A stretch of DNA of 64,000 nucleotides from assembly GCA_020746875.1 (NCBI GenBank), contig JAGTJL010000001.1, positions 3,658,001 through 3,722,000 of the forward strand, in the 5' to 3' direction. Made by a program: the position numbers and the translations under genes. Below are positions 27,843 through 38,390 of the stretch, piece by piece. Under the pieces are notes generated by a model that saw only the letters and a list, made by a program, of their open reading frames with translations, was not told the DNA's origin and did no database searches. The number at the start of each line of letters is the position of its first letter. Position 1 is the first letter of the stretch. The DNA comes from Rhexocercosporidium sp. MPI-PUGE-AT-0058 (taxonomy: Eukaryota; Ascomycota; Leotiomycetes; Helotiales).

Positions 27843-27941
27843 GACAATGGTTTAAGGGATCATGGTTTAAGGGATAATGGTATAAGGAATAATGGATTAA
27901 GGGACAATGGATAAAATGGATTTAGATACAATGGATTTAGG
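27843..27941 (+). repeat. 15-bp minisatellite
   Basis: At least four tandem 15-bp units with consensus GAYAATGGTTTAAGG at 27843, 27858, 27873 and 27888, followed by degenerate units to about 27941. In one plus-strand frame the first units read DNGLR, DHGLR, DNGIR, NNGLR, but a TAA follows and no start codon leads into it. Confidence 0.9.
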
Positions 27942-27970
27942 ACAAAGAATTCAGGACACGTGGTTTTAGG

Positions 27971-28156
27971 GCCAAAAAGTGCGAAGAGCTCTCCCACCTA
28001 AACGCAGAGTATCGGAGACTCATGCAACTCCACGACGAAGGCGAGTGCGGTACTTATCAACAACTTGTCGACGAGGAGGAGCAAATCTACGAGTCGCGCC
28101 ACGCTGTAGGATGCCAGAAGTGCCAACTAATCTGCTTCGGTATTGCTACACCGTAA
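27971..28156 (+). pseudogene. Orphan 3' exon fragment of an unknown gene
   Basis: The plus-strand frame 27971-28156 looks coding: AKKCEELSHLNAEYRRLM, then a Glu-rich helix (QQLVDEEEQIYE), then GCQKCQLICFG with closely spaced Cys residues, and a TAA. A splice-acceptor-like TTTTAG sits just before it at 27965-27970, as if it were the last exon, but upstream there is only the minisatellite and no exon I can join. Probably what is left of a longer gene with a coiled region and a small Cys cluster. Confidence 0.5.
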
Positions 28157-28569
28157 CCAAAGGGTCTTCAACACTAAGAAATGACCCTTGGCCAAAAGTT
28201 CTTCCACTGTGCTTTCCTTGAAGAGAGTGAAGATGGGTAACAATGTCCAGGATATGGAGCAGCAATGCAATGACACAAGTGCCGAAGCTCATTAGAGAGA
28301 ACAATTATACGCAAATAAAACCCTCTGTACCAGAAGTGATTTCAGCTTAACTCAAATAACAGAATGATTGAAGCGAGCTGAACAAATTAAAGTGCCTTTG
28401 CCAAGTCAACACACATATCCAAAGTCTTCCTGCTGTTTTACCCGGCTGATACGATCTGCTACTACCTTGTTCTGCATCTGAGAATAGCAAGCCTCGGATA
28501 TCTGCAGACTTAATCTCCACCAAGTGGCATCAGGCAGTTGATGACCATCGTCCCCGACAGTTGCAATCT
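28157..28569. other. 3' flank of the LysM gene
   Basis: No gene seen. AT-rich stretches around 28300-28400 could serve as 3' end signals for the minus-strand LysM gene. Confidence 0.45.
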
Positions 28570-31548
28570 TTATGGTCCGCCAGCAACGCAAACCGCATAA
28601 TCTGGCCACAAGTTTTGGCAATCATCGCCCAGGCTAGGATTCCACTTATAAAGAGTGGCGAAGCTGATCCCAAAGAGGTTGATGATCTTGTTACAAGAGT
28701 CGCCTGAAGCAACGTTGTAGTAAGTGGTGCAGTTATCTGGCGTACCTGATCGGATCGGGTCATGCGGTGTGCTTGTTGGGGTGGAAGCGCTAGTGGATGT
28801 TGAGGAGGGTGCCGAGACGCAGTACGCCTCTTGAAGCCAGAGGTTCTCGCAGTTAGATCCGACTGTATGTCGCAAGATCAGTCATCTTGGGTATCATTGT
28901 ATTGGAAGAGGTAGAAGGTGACGAAATAGGCACTCACCAGCTGGGTTCCAGGCATAGAACTGAGCAAAGGTGATGGCAAATTTGGCTTGGATGGCAGCAC
29001 ATGAGTCGTTATCGACGGTAGTATAAAACTTTGTGCAGCTAGCGATGATTCCTGATTGTGTTGGGCCAATTGGTCCGCTGGAAATTGTGGTTGACACAGA
29101 TGGCCCCGAGGTTGCAGTGGCCGTTGGAGCAGTACCACTGTTGAGGAGAGGGGTCAGTCAGTGATGTCTCAAAATTAGGTTCTCGATACATCAACGGTCG
29201 TACACTGATGGACCTTTCCAGAATATTTAGAGCTGGAAAGACCAGTAGAAGACTCAAACTCAGAAGGAGTGGGCTGGGGTTGACTTACTTCACCCCAATA
29301 CAGACTGCGTTAGCCTGGTCGTCAATAATCCCTGCATAGAGTCCTGTGTCACAGTCGGATCCGAGCCATGGATTCCAGGTTGTCAGGTCTTCGACGGAAA
29401 TGCTATAGTCGTCAGCTACGGCAGCACATGGATAGCCTGTGAGATATTAGCCAAAATTGCCCATAGATCTGATTACATCCAACCTACTTTCGCTGTCATC
29501 GTAGGCTTGAATGGTTATGAAACAAGAGCATGTTGAGATCGTGTTCTCGTGAATGACAGTACTGTCGACAACTTCGCAGTAGTTCGCTGTCACAACATCT
29601 GTGACCGATTAATACAGTAGCGGGCTTCGCTCTGAGAGGAGTGGATTGCTTACCATCCAACTTTGTGGCATCAAGTAGAGCACAATAGCTGAAGCCACTG
29701 TTTACTGTACAATTTTCGGCAATACCACTCAGACTGGGATTCCAAGCTAGGAAGTCTGCAAACGCGACGCCAAAACTGCTGGCAATGAAATAGCAGCGGT
29801 TGGCTACTCCTGTTACAATAACCTGAGTCTTGGACTGTGATTGGTCCTGAACCACAAGTGGCTCTTGATAGTTGCGATATCGCGAGCAGTTTGTAAGCGA
29901 TCCTGAAGCTAGGGGCAGCTGCGGCTGAGAAGTGACGGTGGATACCGGAAATTCTGTGAATGTCGTCGTTGTTGCGGTGGTGTATGACCCCGTCGTCAAT
30001 GTAAAAAATCGAGACGTAGAGTATCCAGTGTAAGTGGAGATGTCTCCCACAGCTTGAATGCAATATGATATGCCCAAATTCAGGTTGGTACACTCAACAT
30101 TGATTTCAGGATTCAAAAACAGGAGGTCCTTGTTTGAGATCCCAAATTGAACCGAGAGCTTATCGCAATTATCACCTTCTTGAACCTAAAAGATTTTATC
30201 AACAGGTGTAATTTTTGTCTCGGCAGGAAAGGAACTCATTTACCTCGTACCACTTCCCACAATTTGCGTTGGACTCATCATAGGCATTGGTAGGTTTTGG
30301 GACCGCTTTTGTTGGGGTTGATATGGCAAGTGTTATGGTAGGGACGACGACACCAATTGAGCCCCCAGGCGGACTTGGGCGAAGTTAGCGGGTGTACATT
30401 CATCACGTTTAGGATAGGCCGACTCATACCCTACGCAAATGAAATTTGATACGAGGTCATCAATGTTACCACAAAGTGCATTGAGGTTAGGATTCCATGC
30501 CAAGAGCTGAGAACCGGTGAAGGTGTCTCCCTGCGCCGCTATGATTCCATTACAAGTATCCAGCGACTGTACTCGATACAAATCACAAGGTAAGGAGAGG
30601 CAAATACTTGCCCCTGCTTGGAGATTCGTGCAGTCCCGATTGATACCATTTGGGTTGACGATCGAGAACGTTGAGACATTGCGAGCAAGGGAAATAGCAT
30701 CGCAGGAGTCCCCAGCCTGAACTGTGTAGGAATTTGTGCATGTTGAAATCGCAGAAGTTGCAGTAGCAGTAACGGTAGCCGAGGACGTTGATGAGTATGT
30801 GCCAGGTACAGTGAAGTCATATCCCTTAGCTCCGCAGCTTGACGTTTCGTTCCGGAAGTCGGCGGCAAATTCTTCATCATATCCGAAGGGCGAGTTGAGC
30901 TGTGTCTGAGAAATACCGAGAATGCACTCTGAGCACTCTTGCTCTGTGGTCAGTTCGTCTTGATTCAGCCACTCCATGAGAAGAGTATCGCAATATTTTC
31001 CAGTTGCACTGAAAACAGAGTCAGACTTGCATGGATGAAAGCCTTTCTTAAAGAGCTCACCTATCTTTCCTACAGGCAAGATTATAAGTGTATATGAAGC
31101 GGTCGACGATATAAGTGGCTTTTGAAAGTCAGCATGGACGGGATGGCTGTAGAGAAGTTCCCAATTACCTGGGTACACGATGTCGTCAAGCGAGATCTTG
31201 TCGTCTGCCGCCTTGCAACCCCCAATAATTGTTTGGCGAACCGAATTCAAAGAGCTCAGACAACCAGCAGTACAAAGACTCGTCAGTTGTTCGGCATTCA
31301 GTCGTTCATTGCTACAGTCGTATTAGCTGCGAAGGTTGATGCTGTTCTTGGGATCTCGCTTACTCGACAGAGACAACACCCAAGAAGGCAGGACACGAAA
31401 CAGTACTGTTCAGTGCGTTGAAGCACAGATCACTTATTCCAGGCCATGAGGCTGGAAGTGGAAGATCAGTGAACTGTTGGCCGTATGCAAAGGCAGAAAG
31501 AAGAAAGATAAATACAAAATGAGCGATTTGGCACCTAAACAGCGGCAT
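28570..31548 (-). CDS. Secreted multi-LysM protein (seven LysM-like modules)
   Basis: Ten exons (minus): 31548-31364, 31311-31169, 31118-31061, 31008-30430, 30373-30244, 30185-29654, 29598-29488, 29436-29289, 29137-28938, 28862-28570; all junctions keep phase, giving 792 aa. The N-terminus has a signal peptide (IAHFVFIFLLSAFAYG). Residues about 60-215 are a Cys-containing region, followed by LysM-like modules near 219-266 (YTVQAGDSC), 270-322, 364-413 (YEVQEGDNC), 455-540, 560-630, 660-712 and 740-790 (YYNVASGDSC...YKWNPSLGDDC). Modules 4 and 5 are irregular. Ser/Thr-rich linkers separate modules. LysM binds chitin oligomers; such proteins act in the wall or outside the cell, shielding hyphae or tuning chitinase action. 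Divergent from the chitinase with a shared 1.78-kb upstream region. Confidence 0.93.
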
Positions 31549-33326
31549 CTTGAACGAGTGTGATGGCTTGAGGGTCAGAGATCGAAAATGAACGAATATA
31601 TTGGCTTGTACTGATAACTCGACAGCAGCCAGACTTCATCCCCAGAAGACATCTTTGGAACTAAGTTCAGCCCACTGAGCCCAGGACCTGCATATAAGAC
31701 GTGCCGGCTTAAAATGATGGGAAGCCCCGCCATGCAGAATCCTGGGCAGATACGGAATTGTACCAGTATCCAGTCGGTCAGCCGCCCCTCCCGTGCATCA
31801 CCGAAGTGGAGAGTAGAGATCGGAAACCTTGCAAAATTCAGACCGGATGCTTGTAAATAAGATTGCATTGTGCCGCCCTCTCGAAATAAACGAAAGTTAA
31901 ATGTCTAGAACTTCCTATCTTGCCTCCGATTTCCGTGGATCCTATGCTTGGTAGCCCGCCCTCGCTTGCAGTCTTGCAGAACGGATGATGTATTTATTTC
32001 CTTTGTTTACAGTACTCGCTTTCTCGTGCGGCTGAATGAACCTACCGGGCTAAAACCACAGGGCATAACCAAGCAAGGGATTTCCAGCAAAATTTGAATC
32101 TCACCAAAAAGATAAACTTGCTAGTCCTCCAGGTTTTGGCCCGATTCTCGCCCACCCGCATCACCAGACGTCAGACGTGGTGCGGGTAGTGGTGGGGCGG
32201 GACGTTACTGGCATCACATACACCCGCAGTAGCTTCACGGGGATAGACCCAGAAGGCGAACAATAGGGGACCTCATACTATGATCGCCTGGGCTTATTAA
32301 CAAATTGGCGGATGCACCTTCTGCGCAATGCGAGTGTTCGAACTACTTTCATATCGATGATCCTATTTCCGCGCCATCTTCAATTTAATTGATCAGCCAC
32401 TCATAGGTCTGAATGAAGCGCTTGCAATTCTGTCGGAAACGAGCTTTAAGCGAAGGTGACTGGCATATCAGCTAAATGCAAAAATAGTAGATTGCAGTAG
32501 TATCTTGAATCTCAACACTTGATATTAATGAAGTTTTAACTAGTCTTCTTATGATTTATGTTTCCGCTCATTTGCTCATCGGAAATATTGATTTACGGAG
32601 TACGTACGGGGTGTTTGATCTCATCTTGAGCGGCCGCAGCAACGCCGCAAGTAACGAAAGCATCCACCATCTGATGTCCAGTGTCAACGGACGAGCGAGG
32701 ATAAACATAAACTTAAGCTCCCGGAAGATGCGGTTCATGCCGATTCCTGATCCACATGATAAGGTGCCTAGAAAAGATTTTCACAGGGTTTGCTGGGCCG
32801 GGCCAGGGGGTTTAGCCGAATAGTGATACTTGCCCGGCCACCCTGCTACTGTGTAATGTTCTTGTCACCTCATTGGCACCGTACTCGGAGCAAACTTGGA
32901 TCTTATCATTGCCAATATCAAAGTGGAACTCAAAAGATGCACGATGTAGGGGAGGGGAAGCGAAGAAGTATTTGAGAGTGATAGCGAGAGCCGAGATCTG
33001 CAGCAGAACTCCCATCACCAGACCTGGACGGCAACTTCTCCGTCTGTCGAGCCTCAGTGATCAAAAAACTAGTTGTGGCGTCGAAAATTTGGATGTCTAA
33101 TTTCCGATAGGGTGTAAGTGGATTAATGTTTTCGCTTTCGTACAGAAAGATGATGCCAGTAATCCCTAACCCCTACATAGAGTTTTCACATGAGCCTCGT
33201 TCCTGCAGTAGCTTTGGACATGTCAGTATGCTATACAACATCTAGTCTCCCCAGTTTCTGCCACCAAGGTCCTGAAGATACTCATTTTCATGTTCTTCCA
33301 TCTATCTATATGTTCTCCTGTCAACC
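31549..33326. promoter_or_regulatory. Shared divergent promoter region of the LysM and chitinase genes
   Basis: 1778 bp between two divergent start codons, without a supported gene (the ORFs inside are short and featureless). It probably carries both promoters and leaders. TATA-like stretches lie at CATATAAG near 31690 (minus side) and CTATCTATATG near 33302 (plus side). A GC-rich block at about 32140-32215 holds an inverted repeat. Co-regulation is inference from geometry. Confidence 0.55.
32154..32187. promoter_or_regulatory. Inverted repeat in the divergent promoter
   Basis: ACCCGCATCAC (32154-32164) and GTGGTGCGGGT (32177-32187) are inverted copies with one mismatch around a core containing GACGTCA, a CRE/bZIP-like palindrome. 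It lies about 600 bp from the LysM start and 1.1 kb from the chitinase start, so it is a candidate shared operator. Function not shown. Confidence 0.45.
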
Positions 33327-36300
33327 ATGTCACTCATTTATAGTCGAACGTTACGTATCTCTTTTCTTGCGTTTTTGGGCATTACAATTTTTCTCGTCGC
33401 TCATTATTGGCCAGAGAGCCATTCCAATTCCTTGTCCAGCGTCACAAGATCCAAATCGCTACTTCGGAGAGACTCTTTCGAAACTTCGTCATCATCAAAT
33501 GACAACAACTCATCTATCTTCAGACGTGAAGACTATACCTGCGGTCCAGGAAATCCGTGCAGTAACGGTGCTTGTTGTGGGGTTAGTGGCTACTGCGGTT
33601 ATGGTCAGTACCAATTCTTGCCACCCATGATTTGACATCTGGTCGAGAAGAAATTAACAATGTGATAATACAGGCGCCACATACTGTGGTACTGGGTGCG
33701 TCTCCAACTGCGGCGCATTCGCCGAGTGTGGTAAAGATGCTGTGCCATCTGGAAAAACCTGCCCTTTGAACTCTTGGTAAGGTGACACGACTCTTGATCC
33801 CCACTTTGATTCTAAAGACCCCATAGTTGCAGCCAATACGGCTTCTGTGGAACCACCACAGATTTCTGTACCAACAAATGCCAGAGTAACTGTGTTGAGC
33901 ACCCATCACCTCCAGGAGGCGGCGGTGGGGGAGATGTACTCAAGCGAGGTTGGTTTAAATCCACCCCTGGCTAATTGATTATTTAAGTTATTTTCTTCGA
34001 TGTTCCTCTGACACTCAACTTCTAGTGATTGGTTACTATGAGTCTTGGAGTTCGAGATTAGAGTGCCACAAGATGGCCCCATCAGATCTTCCTCGTAAGC
34101 CGCCGTCCGAATGGTTCTTCTGCCCTGAGTGATTAACTAACAGTCTAAAGTTGATGCTCTTACTCATTTGAACTATGCATTCGCTTACATCGACCCAACT
34201 GCCTTCACACTTGTTACTATGGACCAACAAACTCCCAAGGAGCTTTTTCAAGAGGTTGCGGATGTGAAACAGTACAAAAGTGACTTACAAGTCGTAAGCT
34301 TCTCTTCGTCCTTAGGTCTTCAGTCTTTTTAAGCTGACGTGGGGGATTCCAGTGGATTAGTGTGGGTGGCTGGACTTTCTCAGACAACGGAACTGCCACC
34401 CAGCCAGTCTTTGGCAACATCGCGGGTTCAGCTGCAAATCGTCAAGCTTTCGCGGACAATGTAGTGGCGTTTCTGACCCATTACGGATTTGATGGTAAGT
34501 CTATTTGATGTGTCGCAAAAATCCCACACTAAGCAGAGTTCTACAGGTATCGACCTCGACTGGGAGTACCCTGGCGCTCCGGATCGAGGAGGCATTCCAG
34601 ACGACACAAAAAACTATGTCGCTCTATTAGAAACTTTGCGTTCCACTTTCGATCGAGCCCCTAGGACTCTTGGAATATCATTTACAGCCCCTTCTTCCTA
34701 CTGGTACCTCAAGTGGTTTGACTTACCCGGGATGATGAAGTACGCTGATTGGATTAATTTCATGACTTAGTAAGGGTTCCTCTTGACGAAGCATTTCATT
34801 TCACTGACTCAAAGTTCTGAAGTGATCTCCATGGCGTCTGGGATCGGAACAATCCAATCGGTAGCATTATACAAGGCCACACAAACTTGACCGAGATCAA
34901 ATTAGCAGCGGAACTTCTCTGGTAATGAAAATCCCTAACGTGGTCGGAGAACTACTAAATTGCATTAGGCGCGTCAATATCCCTGCATCTAAGGTGGTAA
35001 TGGGATTCGGTTTCTACGGACGGTCTTTTCAACTTTCGGATTCGAGCTGTTCTACCCCAGGTTGCCAATTCAGCGGTGGTGGGTCTGCAGGGCCATGCTC
35101 AGCAACTAGCGGTATCCTGTACTACTATGAGATTCAAGCACTTCTCAAACAACATACGGACCTCAAGCCCATCTGGGATAAGGATGCGGCCGTCAAATAT
35201 GTTGTCTACGACAAAAACCAATGGATATCTTACGACGACCCTGATACTTTCAAGCAGAAAGTCGAGTGGGCAAACAGCGTCGGTTTGGGGGGCTCACTAA
35301 TTTGGGCTTCAGATACTGGTAAGTTAACCAACTGGATGAATAGCAAACGAGGAAACTCGGACCACATGCTTACAATGTCGTAGATGACGCGGAGTATACA
35401 GCCCATTCTGGATTGATAGGAAAAGCAGTCGGAACTCTCAAACATGCTGATATAACACTCAGCCAGCATGCCATAGCTGAGGATGCTGGAGCGATTGCCC
35501 AGAATTTGATCGGCCAGAATGGACAAAGTTGCACGATACAGGACACGTGTCGATACCAGGACGAGTTTCCAAGGCTTGGTCTTTGCCCTGGTGGTCAGAC
35601 ATTCGTCGGATGGGAGAGAGGCAAATGTGGTGTAAGTTCAAACAACTTTTCCATGTGAAAGAAGCAAGCTGATGACGACGACCTTCGCCAGAAAGATCAG
35701 GGGAAGTCGATTTGTTGTCCAAGCGCCACTGCACCAAAATCATGTATTTGGAGAGGTGGGGGCGGCAAAGCGCATGATTGCAATGGGCAATGCCATGTTG
35801 GTGAGGCGACGGTCTTCGGGTCTTCCTGGGGTGGTTTTCCTACAGAGGCAGACCAGAAGAAGTGTAGACGAGGATACAAAGTGTTTTGTTGTGAAGCGGG
35901 AGATTGGAGTGACGTTACATCTGGGTGTTATTGGACTAAGTGGTATGTTTTTTTGTTGAGCAATTCTTCTTTTTACGTAGTGTCTGACAACCCTTTTCAG
36001 CGGAGGCTCATGCACAGATGCCGAGGAGTCGGTCAGTACCAGAGTAGAAGAAGCGTGCACGATTTTCAATCCTTCTAGAAAATATTGCTGCCCAAAGCCA
36101 GCTTTGCTTTATGACTGCACTTGGCGGGGCTCTCAACCTGACTGTCCTGATGCCAAGTGCAAATCAGACGAGGTTGCAATCGACCTGAATCCTCAAGGAA
36201 CGGGTATTCTTGCTTGCAGCTGTAAGTCAATGCCAACTTTGAACAAGTACAGTCTAACAAAATCCTCTTAGGGAGTCGGAAAAAGACAGACTGCTGCAAA

Positions 36301-37565
36301 GTTCGATCAGGGCCACCAGCGGCACTTACATGCGATATGAGCATCTGTGATGCCGACCCTGCTTTGTGTGGAGACACTGCTTCAATCGGATTAATGACAA
36401 AGCGAGACTTTTTTACTCTAGATAATGGTTTGAGTATTGCGGAACCCCTTTACACCGATGACTTAGAGCCAGAAGACGAGGGAGACGAATACTCTATTCT
36501 AGAGAAGAGGAAGAAGAGATCAGTTACTTTCGAGTTACTCGGCCGCGCCGCAATTATAGTTTTCGCACGCCCGCATCCTTCAAGATCGCAGCTCTTCGCC
36601 TCAGCCCTAAGACTTCGTACTGTTATACGTCGGTTTTTTCATTTGGAGCACACGCAGTGCGACGACACAGCAATAACAGGGGTTGACCTTCCTACCCCTA
36701 GTCAGGCTAGTACGCTTCCTAGGACAGGAGAAACTGAGCATCCCATCGATGTACGTTTTCCCCTCCCGAACTTTCTGTCTTCCTTTCTAAGTATTTGATA
36801 CAGCTTAGCATCCACAAAAGATTTGTTCGTTGCGCAGAAAGAGGAATTCTTCCCGATGGTTCAGCTACGGAGAATCCTGGTCTCGGAGCCGCTTTCTTTG
36901 CGGATCAATATTTAGCTGAGAATATGCTGAGGCAGGGTTTACCACTTGTGACACCAAACTCGGCACAATACAGAAGCGCCTACATGCGTGTATGGGAAGC
37001 GTTTGGGTCAACAACCAACGCAGCTCAATTCGTCCTGACAGACAGAGACATCAATGGTCCCAAGGGCAGAGTGATGAATCTTGGTGTAGTGACGGGCATA
37101 CCGCAATTTGAGATATGGGTCAATCAAGGTACTGGTGGAAATGGAACTGCGACTGAGTCTTTCCTGCAGTCACTTCGAACGGTGAGCATGTCTTAAACCT
37201 TCTAACCAACATCTGCTAACGTGTGTCTACTTGACTAGGCTATTGGAGTGTTCAAATATCTGCAAAATACCGACGTTGCGGCTCGCTTTCAAAATACCCG
37301 GGATTTGATACGAGAGCAGTTGGAAATTATCGAAGCAGAGCTCCCAGGTGCGACTGGACTTGTAGCGCTATGGGATGAATGTTTCGAAGCCATCTTGAGA
37401 GAGATTGAGAGAACCGCTCAAGAATGGCTGTTAGCACGCGTAAACCAAGCTCGGCAGATCTATACGCAAGTTGGACCTACACCACGGAATCGCGCAAGTG
37501 TCTTCACGACCTTGATCAGTCTGGAGAGACAAATCATGTCCATGTATATACCTGGATCTCGGTAG
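33327..37565 (+). CDS. Subgroup C GH18 chitinase, killer-toxin alpha/beta-like
   Basis: Fifteen exons, all in phase: 33327-33603, 33674-33776, 33827-33948, 34026-34094, 34151-34293, 34353-34494, 34547-34769, 34823-34921, 34969-35318, 35384-35631, 35692-35942, 36001-36221, 36272-36750, 36804-37181, 37239-37565; 1143 aa. N-terminal hydrophobic segment (ISFLAFLGITIFLVA, residues 11-25; signal peptide or anchor), then hevein-type modules at about 72-105 and 119-147 (CCSQYGFCGTTTDFC), then GH18 from about 168 (VIGYYESW) with SVGG at 241-244 and DGIDLDWEYP at 285-294, where E292 is the acid/base. The YDLHGVWD and GFYGRSF motifs are present. Residues about 550-785 are Cys-rich. A basic run (EKRKKR, 827-832) precedes a 310-residue domain of unknown fold. 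It hydrolyses chitin outside the cell. No break found. Confidence 0.95.
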
Positions 37566-37727
37566 AATATCAATTTTATTTTGTTATGGCAATCTCACAG
37601 CACTGCTTAAAAAAATGTATAATGTATTTAGAGCAGAAATAGTCCCATGCATCATCAATAGATCCCTTAAACCTTTCTCGATAACACGAGACCCACCAAT
37701 TCACATGACTAGAAAAAGGTCAATGGT
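37566..37727. terminator. Short convergent 3' region
   Basis: 162 bp separate the stop codons of the chitinase (plus) and the next gene (minus). AT-rich; AATATC/TTTTATTTTG stretches just after the chitinase stop could direct 3' end formation. Exact poly(A) sites cannot be read from sequence. Confidence 0.4.
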
Positions 37728-38390
37728 TCAAGACTCAACCCAAACATGAGGTGGCTTCTCAAATTCAGCGTACCACAAGTCGCCCCCAAGCAGTGCCATA
37801 TAAATTCCAGGTATCAAGCCCCAGATAGCAACTCGTTGCCAGTCCTGTTCCTCTTCTCCTTCGCCGATTGTGACGACGTTCCCATCAAGATCTATCTCCG
37901 TCTCTTCATCAGACGAGGGCACCCACTTCGAGTCCATCATATTGACATAGCCCGTTCCCTCCATGTCATCGGCAGGAGGCTGAGGCGCCCGCCTGACAAC
38001 GCTTTCTAGGGAGTCCTTGTCCACGTGTATGAAGAACGTGTACCTCGGTTGACCATCCCAACCAGTTGGGATAGCAGGCGTGTTAGGCTGCTCACTGTTG
38101 CGACCTTCTGCCGAGCCAACCCAATCGACGAAGTGATCTCGACACTTTTGAATTGTCGCACCATCAAATGCCTCCCGATCGTCGCGGACAGTGAGTTCCA
38201 ATGAGTCCAGCAAATCCAACCCCTCGTAGATTTCAAGATGATCCTGTGCACGCGCATTCAAGTTTTCCATGAATCGCGCCCAGTCATCGTCGGACTCGTA
38301 AGTACATCGGTAGATAACGAAGCCCCATTTGCTGTAATTTTCCTCTTGAAGATGTTTTCTCAGCTGATTGGCGAGGTTTGAAGAAGCCAT
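37728..38390 (-). CDS. Conserved-looking 220-aa protein of unknown function
   Basis: Uninterrupted frame; I take ATG 38390 (MASSNLANQLRKHL) as the start because the sequence turns coding-like there. The same frame stays open to 38609, and the extra Ser/Arg-rich 73 residues could be a leader or a targeting signal. The N-terminal part holds KWGFVIYRCTYESDDDWARF; the middle has YTFFIHVDKDSLE; a strongly acidic linker follows; the C-terminus is QRVAIWGLIPGIYMALLGGD, then a Trp-rich end. No signal peptide in the short form. It resembles anonymous proteins of ascomycete accessory genomes that share the WxFxIYRxxY start; this is from memory. Converges with the chitinase. Confidence 0.82.
   Translation of the reverse strand: MASSNLANQLRKHLQEENYSKWGFVIYRCTYESDDDWARFMENLNARAQDHLEIYEGLDLLDSLELTVRDDREAFDGATIQKCRDHFVDWVGSAEGRNSEQPNTPAIPTGWDGQPRYTFFIHVDKDSLESVVRRAPQPPADDMEGTGYVNMMDSKWVPSSDEETEIDLDGNVVTIGEGEEEQDWQRVAIWGLIPGIYMALLGGDLWYAEFEKPPHVWVES

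Noticed and set aside
27979..28221. 80-codon Arg-rich plus-strand ORF
   Set aside because: Out of frame with the clearly coding-like fragment at 27971-28156, so a shadow.
32551..33100. Several overlapping ORFs between the LysM and chitinase genes
   Set aside because: Short, featureless, on both strands at once; fits non-coding promoter DNA.
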